Shown one piece after another: positions 12,401 to 23,039 of a DNA stretch of 64,000 bases. The DNA lies in the NCBI GenBank assembly GCA_019054805.1, contig JAHQIY010000004.1:3534001-3598000 (forward strand), read 5' to 3'. The notes under the pieces were generated by a model, which had not been told where the DNA came from, ran no database searches, and was given only the letters and a program-made list of their open reading frames with translations. Position numbers and translations under genes: made by a program. The stretch is from Brachionus manjavacas (taxonomy: Eukaryota; Rotifera; Eurotatoria; Ploima; Brachionidae). Position 1 is the stretch's first letter. Every line of letters begins with the position of its first letter.

Positions 12401-15400
12401 CTCAAAAATAATTCTGAATAATTTACCTTCTAAAGTTTGAGAGAAATTTTTAGCATGAAAGGTTTCCTTGTGTACCAAAATTCATCGGACCAAAAAATTT
12501 AATTAATTTTATACCAATGCTGTTAATGAAAAAACAAGTTGCGAACCTTGTTGGTTACGCACCAGAAAAATGACTGAAGTAAATCTAGTCACTAAATTTT
12601 AGTGAAGCATGACATCCTTGGTAAAAATTATAATTAAAATAATTTTTTTTAACTGTTAAACAAATCGATTAATTGAAGGTTACTTAGGCAACTAAATAAA
12701 AATTAAATTTTTTAAAGTTCGTAACTTTTTGAAGAATTTAAGCTCCGATAAATTAATCTCTCACTAATAGATTTAACGCAAACAAAATACGACAACCACA
12801 ACTCAAATTTTATCAATTTTAATGACTCTAAAATTAATTCGATTCTTAACTTTAATGAGAGAATCTTGCTTTGAAAAAAAGAAATAAATAATTAAAGATT
12901 ATTTATTATACTCTTGTTGTTGAAATTATGCTTTTAGTTTGGGAAATACATTGAAAAATAAATAAAAAATTAAGCTTTCCAAAAAATAGATAATGTTATG
13001 ATAAAATTAAAAAATTTTTCCAAATCAACTCTTAATCAAAATTAAAATATTAAAAAAATGATTTTTAGTTAAAAAGGTTCTTTAATTCGAATTGTTTACC
13101 TTCTGAGAAAATTTCTTTTCAAGTAAATTATTTAAAATAAATAGATAATCTTATTTAAAATAATTTTTTTTAAAAACACTTTCACAAGAAACAGAGAAAT
13201 GTCTCGAATTATTTGGAAACTAAATGTTATTATTTTGGTAAAAACTTTATTTTGAAATTCTTAAAGACGAAAAATATTTAGCAAAATAAAATTTGACAAA
13301 AATTTGTAATCAAACCTAATAAAATTAATTTAAATTCAGATATCAATTGTATCACAGATTTTTAAGTCTTTGATCTTTCGATTAACTTTTTGTACATTTT
13401 GGAAATGTTTTTGTCATCTGTATAATTTAGTACTCCAATTTAAAAATTAAAACTGAAAAATCAAAATATTATTCAAAAAGATTATTTTTAAATAATTATC
13501 TTTAGAAAAAATATAACCAAGATCAGTGATTTTACAAAAAAAATGCTAACAAAACTGTAATCTAAATGCAACAGAAAATTTCTTAATTGTCTATAAGTAA
13601 AAATATTAAATAAAAGGAAAAATAATCATATTTTTCTTCTTTACGTGTAAATTTGGAAAATTTATTTTCAGTCAGTGATTTTGAGGAACAATTTTTGAAC
13701 TTTAAATAATTTACTAAATTTTTAAATAGGTTGCACTCAAAACTTAACTTGTCTGATTATTGAATTTGACTTAATAATAATTCGTTGGTTCAATTAGCAT
13801 GTGAATCTGAAGTGCTCAACACTTTGTTTGCTAGAAACAGTTTTTACTTATTACCTTATTTCAGTAGCTTGATAAAAAAATTCGAATAATCAGAAAAATA
13901 TTTAATTTTTTTTAACTTACGCTTTGTTTCCTTAAATTATTAAAGCAATTCAAAAATCAGTAAATATCTAAAATTTATAATTTTTACTTTTAGACCAGAA
14001 AATTTATCAATTTAGGTGTTTTGGAAATTTATGCAAATACATTTAGTTGTATTTTATTAAAACTATTAATTATTTCAATTGCCATCATAAAGGTGAAGTA
14101 AAAATACAATAAATTAAAAATTAAGACTGAACTGAATAATTTGGTGAAATAAAGTTTTGATAATTTGAATTTTTTCCTGAATATTCTATTAAAAGATTAA
14201 TTATATTAAATTATATTTAGTTTTGTTAAAATTTTACAAAAAATCTAGCTATTCTTTCGTTACAATGATGTTTTATGTCTTAAAGGGTTTAAAATTTAAT
14301 TTATCTTAGTTAAACAAAGATTCCTTTTAAAAAGATTTATTAATCATAATTTATAATTTTAGAATTTTGAAAGTAAATTTTTATTTTTGTATTGAATTTT
14401 ACTATTTACGGTAAAACTATTTTTTTATTAGTTTTTTTAAAGTTGTATTTTAAACTACATTGAACAATTATTTTTTCTAAGTGCTAAAATGAACTGATTT
14501 AATAAAGAGATTTTTATTTGTTTAAAGAATAAAAGAAGTTTTTTTAAATTTTATCAAAAGTTGACTTAAACATTTTTAGCATATCTTTTTTAAAAAAAAA
14601 TTAACTGCTCTTAATTAAAATGAAAAATTAAAAAAAAATTAATAAAACATCATTTGAAAAAAATTATTCAAAAACCTTATAACATTTAATGTTTTTATTT
14701 TGGTCTAGATTAATCCAAATGAATTATCTTCTATGCTGCCTAATCTCATTATCCCGGCTTAAATTTGAATTTCAATAAATTGCATAATGATATAAACATA
14801 TTAAAATCAAGTTAGCTTTATTAAGAGAAGAAAAAAGTTGTTGATTTTGAAATAAACTTGAGTTGATTTCGTTCATGAGGCTTTCAAGTATAAAATATAG
14901 GCTTATTTTATCCAAACAAAGAATGTTTTCTTGATAGATATTGGCAGAATTATTAATAAAAAATAATTAATATTGAAAACAAAATAATATCTGTTTAAGA
15001 GATTTCCTTTTAGAGGCGATTATGTAATTCATTTATTGCTATTGAGATAGCGTTAAGTGAGAACAGAAAAGTTTTCCTCCTCTCTACAAGATATGTTCTA
15101 ATCGTTTCAAATCAATTAGATATCGATTTGGCGATTTAGCTCAAATTTTAAAGATATTATCGACTTAGATTTCAACTTGAGCATTCATTCGAAGGGTTAA
15201 GCTCCATTGCTTATAGATAAATAATCACCGATTAGAATGGAAGGATTCTGTGAATCTTAAAAAAAATCCAGGATGATTTTTCTTGTAAAAATGCTCTCAA
15301 TTTAGAGATAAAATCAAAATTAGTTTTTGTTTACTGAAATTAATAGTACTCTAAGTTTCTCTACATGATACCCTTAATACTTCTTTATCTTATCTAGTAT

Positions 15401-16058
15401 TTTGTCTTGATGTTGACAATGCTGAAATCAGAAGCCAAAAGATTCCCCAACAATGTTCAAAATGAGATGTCTAAAATGAAGAGATATTCTATGCAATAAT
15501 TTAGCTCGTGAGTTTTGGACGAACTGAACTATTGAGTTTCACCCAAATCTAAATATTGATGACTTGAATTTATTAAAGGATAATACAAGATTTACATATT
15601 TTTTCGAGTATATAAAAAATAGAAAATTAATTTATTACAAAGCTAAGTATCTGTCAAAATAAAGTGTTAATAAATACACCAAGTGGCTTGCTTTCTTGAA
15701 TGGCAAAGCCAAAAAGCAAATACAGATTATGAGATTTTATTAAGAAATAAAAATTGAAATTTATTTACGATGGTCAAATCTGTTCTTTTACCCAAAATAA
15801 TCTTAAATATTTGATTAATAATTGATTAAAGAGAAAATTTTTGAAACTATTTCTTGGAAAACGAAAATTTATATTGAATATGCTACGTGTTATTTTTGTA
15901 TTTTTTATTTTTCAAAGACATTTAAGTATAGTTTGTTACTTTTTTAAATTTTTATTTATTGATTTTAAAATTATCAATGTGAAATTAATTAAAAACTAAA
16001 AAAAATCTTTTTAACAAAATTAAATAAGAGCTTTGTCATGATTATTCGTTTTGCAGTT

Positions 16059-16077
16059 TCGACTTCGCAGAAGTCGA
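16059..16077. repeat. perfect short hairpin
   Basis: TCGACTTC (16059-16066) and GAAGTCGA (16070-16077) form an 8-bp perfect stem around a 3-nt loop in otherwise A/T DNA. No gene or terminator context explains it. Confidence 0.5.
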
Positions 16078-16284
16078 GCCATATTAATTTTGTAGAATTT
16101 TGAAAAAAATAATTTTTTAATTATTTTTTTAGAATCAAAATATTTTGAAATAAATTTAAAAAGACTTTAAATAATAAATATTTCGTATTTTTTATTTGTT
16201 TTCTGTACCGAGCTTGAGCTCCTTCAGAAGTCATTTTTTTGAACCCAAAATTTAAATGGCCAATGTTTAGGATCTCTATTTATA

Positions 16285-17495
16285 ATAATATAATAATAAT
16301 AATAATGATAATTGCTACGCTTGAGCGTGAAGACTGGATTAACCAGACTTTAAGCAATATATAAGTCTTTCAAAATGCTTTCTAATTTGTTTTTAAATAG
16401 GTCAATTGTTTTTGATTCTATTACTTCATTTGTTAATTGATTCCAATCATTGACTACTCTATTAGCAAAAAAATTGTACCTCGGCAAACAGTTTTTTATT
16501 AGTTCTTTTCTTAATCTGGATCAATTGCCTCATGTATTATACGCAGCTTTACTTTCCAATGGTTCACTGTACCAACTTATCTCATCAAATTCATTTTTGA
16601 ACTTGTAAATTTTTATTAGATCACCGCGTCTCCTCCTTGTTGACAGTGTTGTTAGGTTTAGTCTCCTAAGCCTCTCCAAATAGTTTAAATCGCCAAATCC
16701 ATTAATGCTACGTGTCGCTTTTCTCTGTACTCTCTCAAGTGTATCAATATCTTTCTTCAGGTTTGGATTCCATACCGAGACAGCGTATTCAAGATGGAAT
16801 CGAACAAGACTTGTGTACATTTTTTTTATTAATTCCGGTACCATGGTTTTTTAAAATAAACAAAGAAATTTTTTTTTATTTTTTTTTATCATTTTAATTA
16901 GTTTTTTTTTTAAAATTAAAAACTTATTTCGAAAAAATTTCAATTAAAGTGGCCAACCGCCAAAAATTTGGCCGAATTTTTAACCGCTTTTATTTTTGAC
17001 CGTCCGTATTTTTTAGACCGTTTATTTTGGAGGTCCAAAAAATTAGACCGCCTAGCTGACCGGCTAATTGACCGCATAAAACAGTTCGCCAAATGGACCG
17101 GCTTGGTCTGACCGCATCCAACACAAGTATTTTCTATGACTCCCAAATCCTTCTGTTCTAAAGTCTCCTCCAACTTGTGAACTTCATTCTCTTTTGATAT
17201 ATAATAATATGTTTTTTGGATTTTTTCTACCAATATGCATTACTTCACATTTCTCAATGTTGAGATTCATCGACCATTCATTGCACCATTCAACAAAACT
17301 AACAATATCGTTTTTTAATTGCTCTTTTTTTATCTTTTCATTTATTTCATTAAATATACAATAAATTTTGCAGCCGTCTGCATACAGAGAACATCTTCCC
17401 CTGAATATTTCTGGAAGGTCATTAATAAAAATAATAAAGAGAACTGGACCAAGTACAGAACCTTGAGGGACCCCACTTGTTACATCTAGCTAATC
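16285..17495 (-). pseudogene. degenerate CR1/L2-like LINE interrupted by foreign DNA
   Basis: Minus-strand reading gives, from 17495 downward, SGVPQGSVLGPVLFIIFIND, a damaged YADG (normally YADD) box, VEWCNEWSMNLNIEKCEVMHI and DLGVI. It resumes at 16844 with KKMYTSLVRFHLEYAVSVW, the DTLERVQRKATRSI segment and a C-terminal VVNDWNQL region. Between roughly 16850 and 17110 the expected connecting part is absent. A/T-rich sequence plus the GACCG block (16940-17115) stand in its place. The 3' end is marked by an ACGCT-TG-AGCGT hairpin (16317-16328) next to a TAA/AAT triplet run. Stops and frameshifts show it is dead. Confidence 0.8.
16940..17115. repeat. GACCG-rich block inside the LINE remnant
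   Basis: At least nine ACCG words, seven of them GACCG, lie within about 170 bp at uneven spacing, together with CGCCAAA and GTCCAAAAAAT words. The vocabulary matches the block at 4916-5140. It sits where LINE coding sequence should be, so it looks inserted or locally generated. Family unknown. Confidence 0.5.
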
Positions 17496-19267
17496 AGATT
17501 TTCCATGACCAACATTTTGCATTTAAATGCGAAAAAAACATTAAAAATTTAATTTTTTTTTTAACTTTAAAAAACAATTTCAAACTTGTTTATAAGTCAC
17601 AGTTTTAAGTCTAAGTGATAAGATACACAAAATTTTTTATTTTTTTCCCCAAATATTAAATAAATTCCCCAATTATTAAGTTAATGCATAAAAAAATTAA
17701 TTAACACTAAATTAAATAGAAATCCACTATTTTTAACTTATTGACACTTTTTATCAAAAAATGATAACAAATTTAAGAAAAAGTACCCAAATTTTGTAAT
17801 AAAGTAATGTTCCACTTGTTTTTTATCCAAAATTTACGAAACATAAAGTAAATTTACATTTTAAAATTAATTTACTCAAAAGACGCAAAAACTCTAATCT
17901 GCTTCACCCAAAGGTTCAGTGTTAAATTTTCTTAATTTTTCAAAACTTACTTATAGAAGACTTTTCTAGCTAACTCATTTATTTTGCTTTATTTTGATTA
18001 TTGTTCCACTCTTGAATGTTATTTTTCAAAAAATGCAAACTTGCTAAAAGTTATTATTTTTCGATATTAACACTAAATTAAAAGGATTTCTATTTAATTT
18101 CCTGTTCAATAATTTTTTTATGTATATAATTAATAATTTGGGAATTTATTTTAATATTTGGGGAAAAAAATAAAAAATTTGAGGTATTTTATTCAAAATT
18201 TTGAGTATTGTTTTTAATCGTCCGTTTTTAAATACGGAATCCAGGATTCTATCGCATATTTCAGATGACATCTCACGAGTGATGTACAGAGAAGTCTTAA
18301 TTTTTCTTGGCTAAGTTTTTTTAAAGAAATTCTTATCTGACCCAGTATTTCGTTAGTTTTCATTTTTTTTTTAAATTAAAAAAAAAACTCTCGTTTAAAT
18401 GAAAAGTTCTTTTGACATTTTTTATCTTATTTTTATGCTTTTTACGCTTGCTATTTTGAACAGTTCCTACTTGAATATTTAATAGATTAACTCAGGAAAT
18501 TAATTATATAGAGATAAGTTGTTAATGTTCGTGTAGGTTCGTGTAGGGACATTTGGTTTAGATTTTTTAAATCAGCTCTCAAATGTTATTCACATTTTCA
18601 TCTAAAATCAAAATCATCAAACAGTTGTTACAATAATACCGAAAGTTGAATATATCAAAAATAAAATTTTTTAGAAAGAATATTTTTAGGTATAGACAAT
18701 ACCGTTTGAAAATTCTTTTTTAATATCACATAATTTTTGATTTAAAAAAATATCTTTTCAAGAAATAAATAAAATAACTTAATAAAGATAAATTTTATAT
18801 TTTTTGAATTGTTCACGTAACAATAATAAACTTAAAGGAGTATAGAAAAATTTCCAAGTAAGAAAATAAAAACTTCGATCTTAAGAGGGTTTTATAAAAA
18901 TTAAACCCATTGAAAAACATATTTTTAACGCTCTTTTAGAATTTTTTATCCGATTTTTGTTATCTGTGAAAACTCTTATTATTCTAAAAAATTTTGGGAT
19001 ATCTTGAACCGTTAATTTACTTAATTAAAAAACTGAAAAAGTACTTTTATTTATCATATATTTTAACAAAATATGCTTAGAACTAAAATTTTAGGTAGGT
19101 GTTATAAGAAATATAAACGACAATGCATCGGTATGGAGTCGACAAGAAATCAACAAAAAAATCAAAAATAGCTTTTTGTAGCAATATTTTTTTTTACTAA
19201 CTTTAATAAAAAAAATTATTCGCTAAAAATTTTATTCATTAAAATTTCAACTAATCTAAAATTTTAG
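17496..19267. other. intergenic DNA with a transposon-like inverted repeat
   Basis: No gene supported. The 17578-18180 stretch is an inverted-repeat element described separately. The remainder up to the 3' end of NHLRC2 is plain A/T-rich sequence. Confidence 0.6.
17578..18180. mobile_element. inverted-repeat (foldback/MITE-like) element
   Basis: Two arms of about 96 bp face each other: 17630-17725 and 18084-18179. Aligned as reverse complements they share TTTTTTATTTTTTTCCCC, AAATATTAAA, AATTATTAA and AAATTAAATAGAAATCC, with a few mismatches and small gaps. About 358 bp lie between them. Just outside the left arm, 17580-17622 reads ACTTGTTTATAAGTCACAG..., the terminal motif of the AAGTC family found elsewhere in the window. 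No matching right end or target duplication was found. Confidence 0.55.
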
Positions 19268-21367
19268 TCAAAAATGAACTAAAAAATAACCATTTTTGTT
19301 TAAAAATTTCAAATCATCATCATTCAATAGTTTGCTTTTATCAAATATTTTACAAATTGAATCATTGTCTATCTCTTGACAATAAACAACATTTACTTGA
19401 ATCTCTAATGAAACGATTTCATCAAAATCACCTAGCAAAATTTTATGTACCGACTCACTTTTGGTAAATAAACCTTTCGTCGTATTTTCATTTACTTTCA
19501 TAATCCAAAAGTTTTCAGCAGCTTCATTTAATTTAAAATCAAAATCAACATTGACATATTTTTGGCCACCAACCTTCAATTTGGTCATTTTTTCCACTGA
19601 ATCTACTGTATCCATTGAAAAGTCAAGTCCGCTTTTAGTCAAAAAAATTTCTTTTTCTGCAAAGACATCTTCAATTTTAATAGACCTAATCGAATGATTA
19701 TTAGTGTCAGCTATCCAAAGATAGCCATTCTTTTCATCAACACAAATTCCACTTGGTTCATTTAGAGCATCACCTTTGGTACGAATTTTTCGGCAAAATT
19801 TTGTCTGAATATCAATTAATTTCAAACTATTATTAAAAGCATCAGTCACAATCAAATACTTGTTTTTTAAAAAGCAAATGTCCAAGGGATGCTGTAGCTT
19901 GGCTTCATATCCTTTTCCATCTTTGTCTCCATAAGCAAACAAATTATCCGGGTCGAGATTATCTCCGCCGATGAAGCCCTTAACACTTCCATCTTGTAAA
20001 TTCATGACTCTAACAGTAGAACTCTCAGCATCTGCTATGTAACAACTGTAATTATCGTCAAAGCAAAGGCCACTTGGTTGGGCAAAGCTGGCATGTAAAG
20101 GATACGCATTATTCTTATTTCTTTCCTTGCCATTTCCGGCCACACAAACCAATCTTTCCCATTCTATATTTATATTTTTCCACCAAGTCAAGTTCTTTAA
20201 TTGATGACCAATTGATGTGTTCTGGAATGAATAAAGCCATATTTGATGTGTTCCAGTACAAGCTATTAGCAAAATTTTGCTATTGTCTTTTTTCATTAAT
20301 TTCAAATCCCAAGGCGAAGAGATTTCTTGTTCCGGTCCTTTTTTGCCTCCTTTAAAATCATACAAACCAATGCAATTACCAATTTCTACTCCACATAAAA
20401 CTTTAATTTCTTTGCTTTCTAAATTTACTGATTTTATCATGTTATTGAAAGTATCGGCAACAAAAATTGTTTTTAAATCATGGTCATAGACAATTCCTTG
20501 GGGCCAATTCAAGCAGCATTTTATAAAAATACTGTTTTCAAAGCATTGGTGAGAAGAAATTTCCAATTTAATATTTTTCTCATTGACATCGAATCCCAGT
20601 ACTCTGTTATTTCCACTATCACTGATGAATAGCAAGTCCAACTCAGGACTAAAAGTCAATTTTGTTGGAAATGAAAGCAATCTGCTCGGCTGATTAAATG
20701 TATTACCCTGATCAAATTTCATAATTCTTGGACTAAGTTTTTTTTCATAAAACTTCGAGCTTATTTGAATAAATTTTTTCAAATAATTACAATTAACTTC
20801 TCCTATAAATTCGCCTATGATTAAACCATCTGGGTTTAAAACTAGTATGGTTGGCCAACAGATTATGCCAAGGTTATTCCAAATGTCTAAATTTGAATCA
20901 CATGCAATTGGATGTGAGATCAGATGGCGCTTTAAAGCGGACAGAATGTTGTTTTTGGATTTTTCGTTGCTAAATTTGGAAGAGTGGCAGCCGATTGATA
21001 CAATTTGTGGAAACTCGGATTGGATTCGCTTCAATAATGGAAGCACATGTAAACAATTGATGCAGCAATAAGTCCAAAAATCAACGAGAACAAGTTTGTC
21101 ATGAAAAGAAGTGATGTCGATTTTCTGTGAGGAATTTAGCCATTCAATTTCTTTGATAGAAATTAAAATTTTAAAATTAAAAAATACAAATTGAAAATTA
21201 CCCTTGAGTTTTTTCAGTTTTTGAGAGTGATTACAAAGCAGTTCTTTTTTTTGGTAGTTGTTCAGTGAACTCAGATAATTGAAAACCTTAGTCTCAAGCT
21301 CGCTTTCGCAGGAGTCTATTAATAAGGAAATTAGATTTTGGTACAGCTCGAACCTTAGAGTTTCCAT
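19268..21367 (-). CDS. NHLRC2: NHLRC2: thioredoxin-like domain plus NHL repeats
   Basis: The whole span is one open frame of 699 codons. A 51-bp stretch (21151-21201) has GT and AG borders and encodes an out-of-place FQFVFFNFKILISI-like run, so I model exons 21202-21367 and 19268-21150, giving 682 residues. The N-terminal part has a thioredoxin-like fold with VDFWTYCCINCLHVLP; the CCINC pair (about residues 84-88) is the hallmark of NHLRC2. A long beta-propeller of NHL repeats follows, with FISDSGNNRVLG, IFVADTFNNMIKSV, CYIADAESSTVRV, LIVTDAFNNSLKLI and LWIADTNNHSIRSI, then a C-terminal beta domain. In animals NHLRC2 is an essential, mainly cytosolic protein whose exact reaction is not settled. 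Identification rests on domain order and motifs. Confidence 0.93.
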   Translation of the reverse strand: METLRFELYQNLISLLIDSCESELETKVFNYLSSLNNYQKKELLCNHSQKLKKLKGNFQFVFFNFKILISIKEIEWLNSSQKIDITSFHDKLVLVDFWTYCCINCLHVLPLLKRIQSEFPQIVSIGCHSSKFSNEKSKNNILSALKRHLISHPIACDSNLDIWNNLGIICWPTILVLNPDGLIIGEFIGEVNCNYLKKFIQISSKFYEKKLSPRIMKFDQGNTFNQPSRLLSFPTKLTFSPELDLLFISDSGNNRVLGFDVNEKNIKLEISSHQCFENSIFIKCCLNWPQGIVYDHDLKTIFVADTFNNMIKSVNLESKEIKVLCGVEIGNCIGLYDFKGGKKGPEQEISSPWDLKLMKKDNSKILLIACTGTHQIWLYSFQNTSIGHQLKNLTWWKNINIEWERLVCVAGNGKERNKNNAYPLHASFAQPSGLCFDDNYSCYIADAESSTVRVMNLQDGSVKGFIGGDNLDPDNLFAYGDKDGKGYEAKLQHPLDICFLKNKYLIVTDAFNNSLKLIDIQTKFCRKIRTKGDALNEPSGICVDEKNGYLWIADTNNHSIRSIKIEDVFAEKEIFLTKSGLDFSMDTVDSVEKMTKLKVGGQKYVNVDFDFKLNEAAENFWIMKVNENTTKGLFTKSESVHKILLGDFDEIVSLEIQVNVVYCQEIDNDSICKIFDKSKLLNDDDLKFLNKNGYFLVHF

Positions 21368-21628
21368 TTAAAAAATAATATTTTTTATTTTTTGTGATGG
21401 ATGATAACAGATGAATAATTTATGATTCATAATTTTAATGGAAAGCTTTTTGAAATTATTTTTTTTATGTTTCAGATAAAAGAGTCTTGAAAATCTAAGA
21501 AAGAGTTAAAAATCAAAAACTGATCATCAGTTTTTGATTCTTAATGCTGATAAGTTATCAGCATCTAACTAAGTCTAGCGTCAAATGTCATATTAACAAA
21601 GGGCAGTGTTTTTTTGAATTTTTCAAAA
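21368..21628. other. NHLRC2 upstream region with two adjacent hairpins
   Basis: Upstream of NHLRC2 (which reads leftward) lie two perfect hairpins: 21511-21539 (13-bp arms AATCAAAAACTGA, 3-nt loop) and 21544-21564 (10-bp arms ATGCTGATAA, 1-nt loop). They are 4 bp apart. No gene is seen here. Confidence 0.6.
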
Positions 21629-21934
21629 TTAACATTTTGTTTTAGAAAACGAACTTATTGGATTAATTGGGATATAATTTTTTTTTTCGGGTTCATCAAA
21701 AAGTTGAGGACCAGTATAATCCAAAAATTCGATTATAACTGTTTCCGGTAAATCACCTGGCTTGTAGTCTTCTGAGACAATTATAACCTTAATTGATCCA
21801 CCAGCACTATTCACAAGTCCTGTGGAAGTCAATATATTTGAAGTTAAGTATATTTTTGAATTAATTGAGCAATAAATTGAATTAAGAAGACCTGCAAATT
21901 GATCAATTTTTAGCAGATCCAGAGCTATTGAGGG
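21629..21934 (-). pseudogene. Pif1-type DNA helicase fragment
   Basis: An open stretch without an ATG, 101 codons, closed by TAG at 21937-21935 and by TAA at the other end. It encodes SKIYLTSNILTSTGLVNSAG, then IKVIIVSEDYKPGDLP, VIIEFLDYTGPQLF and DEPEKKNYIPI. That order matches the region of Pif1-like helicases where the protein reads R-V-M-L-T-x-N, GLVNGxxGTV, a long acidic loop, V-x-F-x-x-Y-x-G and IPI. The conserved G-A of LVNGA is S-A here. The Walker boxes upstream and the final TIHKSQG motif are absent, so it is a relic. Pif1-like helicases of this kind occur in Helitrons and as expanded stand-alone genes; I cannot tell which. Confidence 0.6.
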
Positions 21935-23039
21935 CTATAAAATTTATAATTGGCATATTTAGTTCAGTAACTTTTCATTGTTTACTTTTCGACTTTTTCG
22001 TTCTCTAAATATAGTCTTGTAACGTAATAGTAAGAACAATAATTTATTTACTGAAGAAAAAAATGTGAATTGCCGAAAAATTACCAAAAACATCTTGTCA
22101 AGTCAATACTGTATACATACACATGATTTTGATGGATCTATTTTAGTTTCATTTTTTTAGGCTTCAGCAATAATAAAATTACTTTTTCAAGTTATATTTT
22201 TAAACAAATTTTGATGATTTCAAATTTGTTTTCAGATTTGAAATTGCATTCAAATGATGAAGTTGAGACGACACAAACTTTGTTTGGAAACTTTTTTTCA
22301 CCCGTTATGCCAATATGTAACAGCGATTCTTTAAAATAACTTGGCAAAAAAAATCTAACTAAATTGGGGCTGGTTAAAACGTCGAGCCAGTGATCGTCAA
22401 ATATACTCAATATTTTCTGCAACTTAATTTTTGAACACTTCAACAGCAAAAAAATTAAAATTAGAAATAGTGATCTCTAATTTTTTTCATTTTTTAAGTC
22501 AACAAAAAAAATAGAAATTTTTGTTGAAGAAAGTAAAGTAATCTTCAAATTTAAACGTCTATTAAATGCAGCAGTGATTTCTGATATGAGCTCTTTTATT
22601 CGAACTCTTATTGATAAAAAGTTATTTTTTGGTTACACCTAAACGTAATTTAAAAATTTAGAAAATATTTTTTTAGACAATTTTTGAAATTTTTTTTCTA
22701 AATGTGTTCATAAAATTGAGTAAAATTCACCATTTTTAATCTACTTTTATTTCTTGAAGTTTTGCACAAAATTAATCTGTAAAAAAATTTGAGAAAACTT
22801 GACAGTTTGACCACAAAATTTAATGAATCTTTAAAATAAATACATTACATTCGTTTAGATTATATTTTTTCATAATTTATGAATTAAGTTTTTAAAAAAG
22901 ATTTTTTTAAATTTTGAAATCAATTTCAACATTCATGCACTTAAAAGAGTAGAAAAATTTTAAATTTGACTAATCATTGTTTCTTATAAAACAAATTAAT
23001 TTAAATTAGAATTTTTAATTAAATTTAAACAGCACGGAA
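21935..23039. other. intergenic DNA before USP14
   Basis: AT-rich. The minus-strand open stretch 22192-22449 contains no ATG at all and matches no family I know, so it is not called. No promoter element is clear upstream of USP14. Confidence 0.5.

Larger units (their letters stand above)
8904..16284. other. long gene-poor AT-rich region
   Basis: About 7.4 kb in which I can support no gene. One coding-like block on the minus strand (9333-9443) is listed separately, and a perfect small hairpin lies at 16059-16077. The open frame at 12144-12329 has no recognisable protein. The segments around 15060-15480 are less A/T-biased than the rest but stay open in no frame. These could be old transposon sequence. 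Confidence 0.55.

Noticed and set aside
21544..21577. Helitron 3' end (hairpin then CTAG) as a firm call
   Set aside because: Matching orientation to the nearby helicase fails and no 5' TC end was found, so it is kept only as a hypothesis.
22192..22449. Minus-strand open stretch of 85 codons
   Set aside because: It contains no ATG, has no clear acceptor at its start and resembles no family I know.
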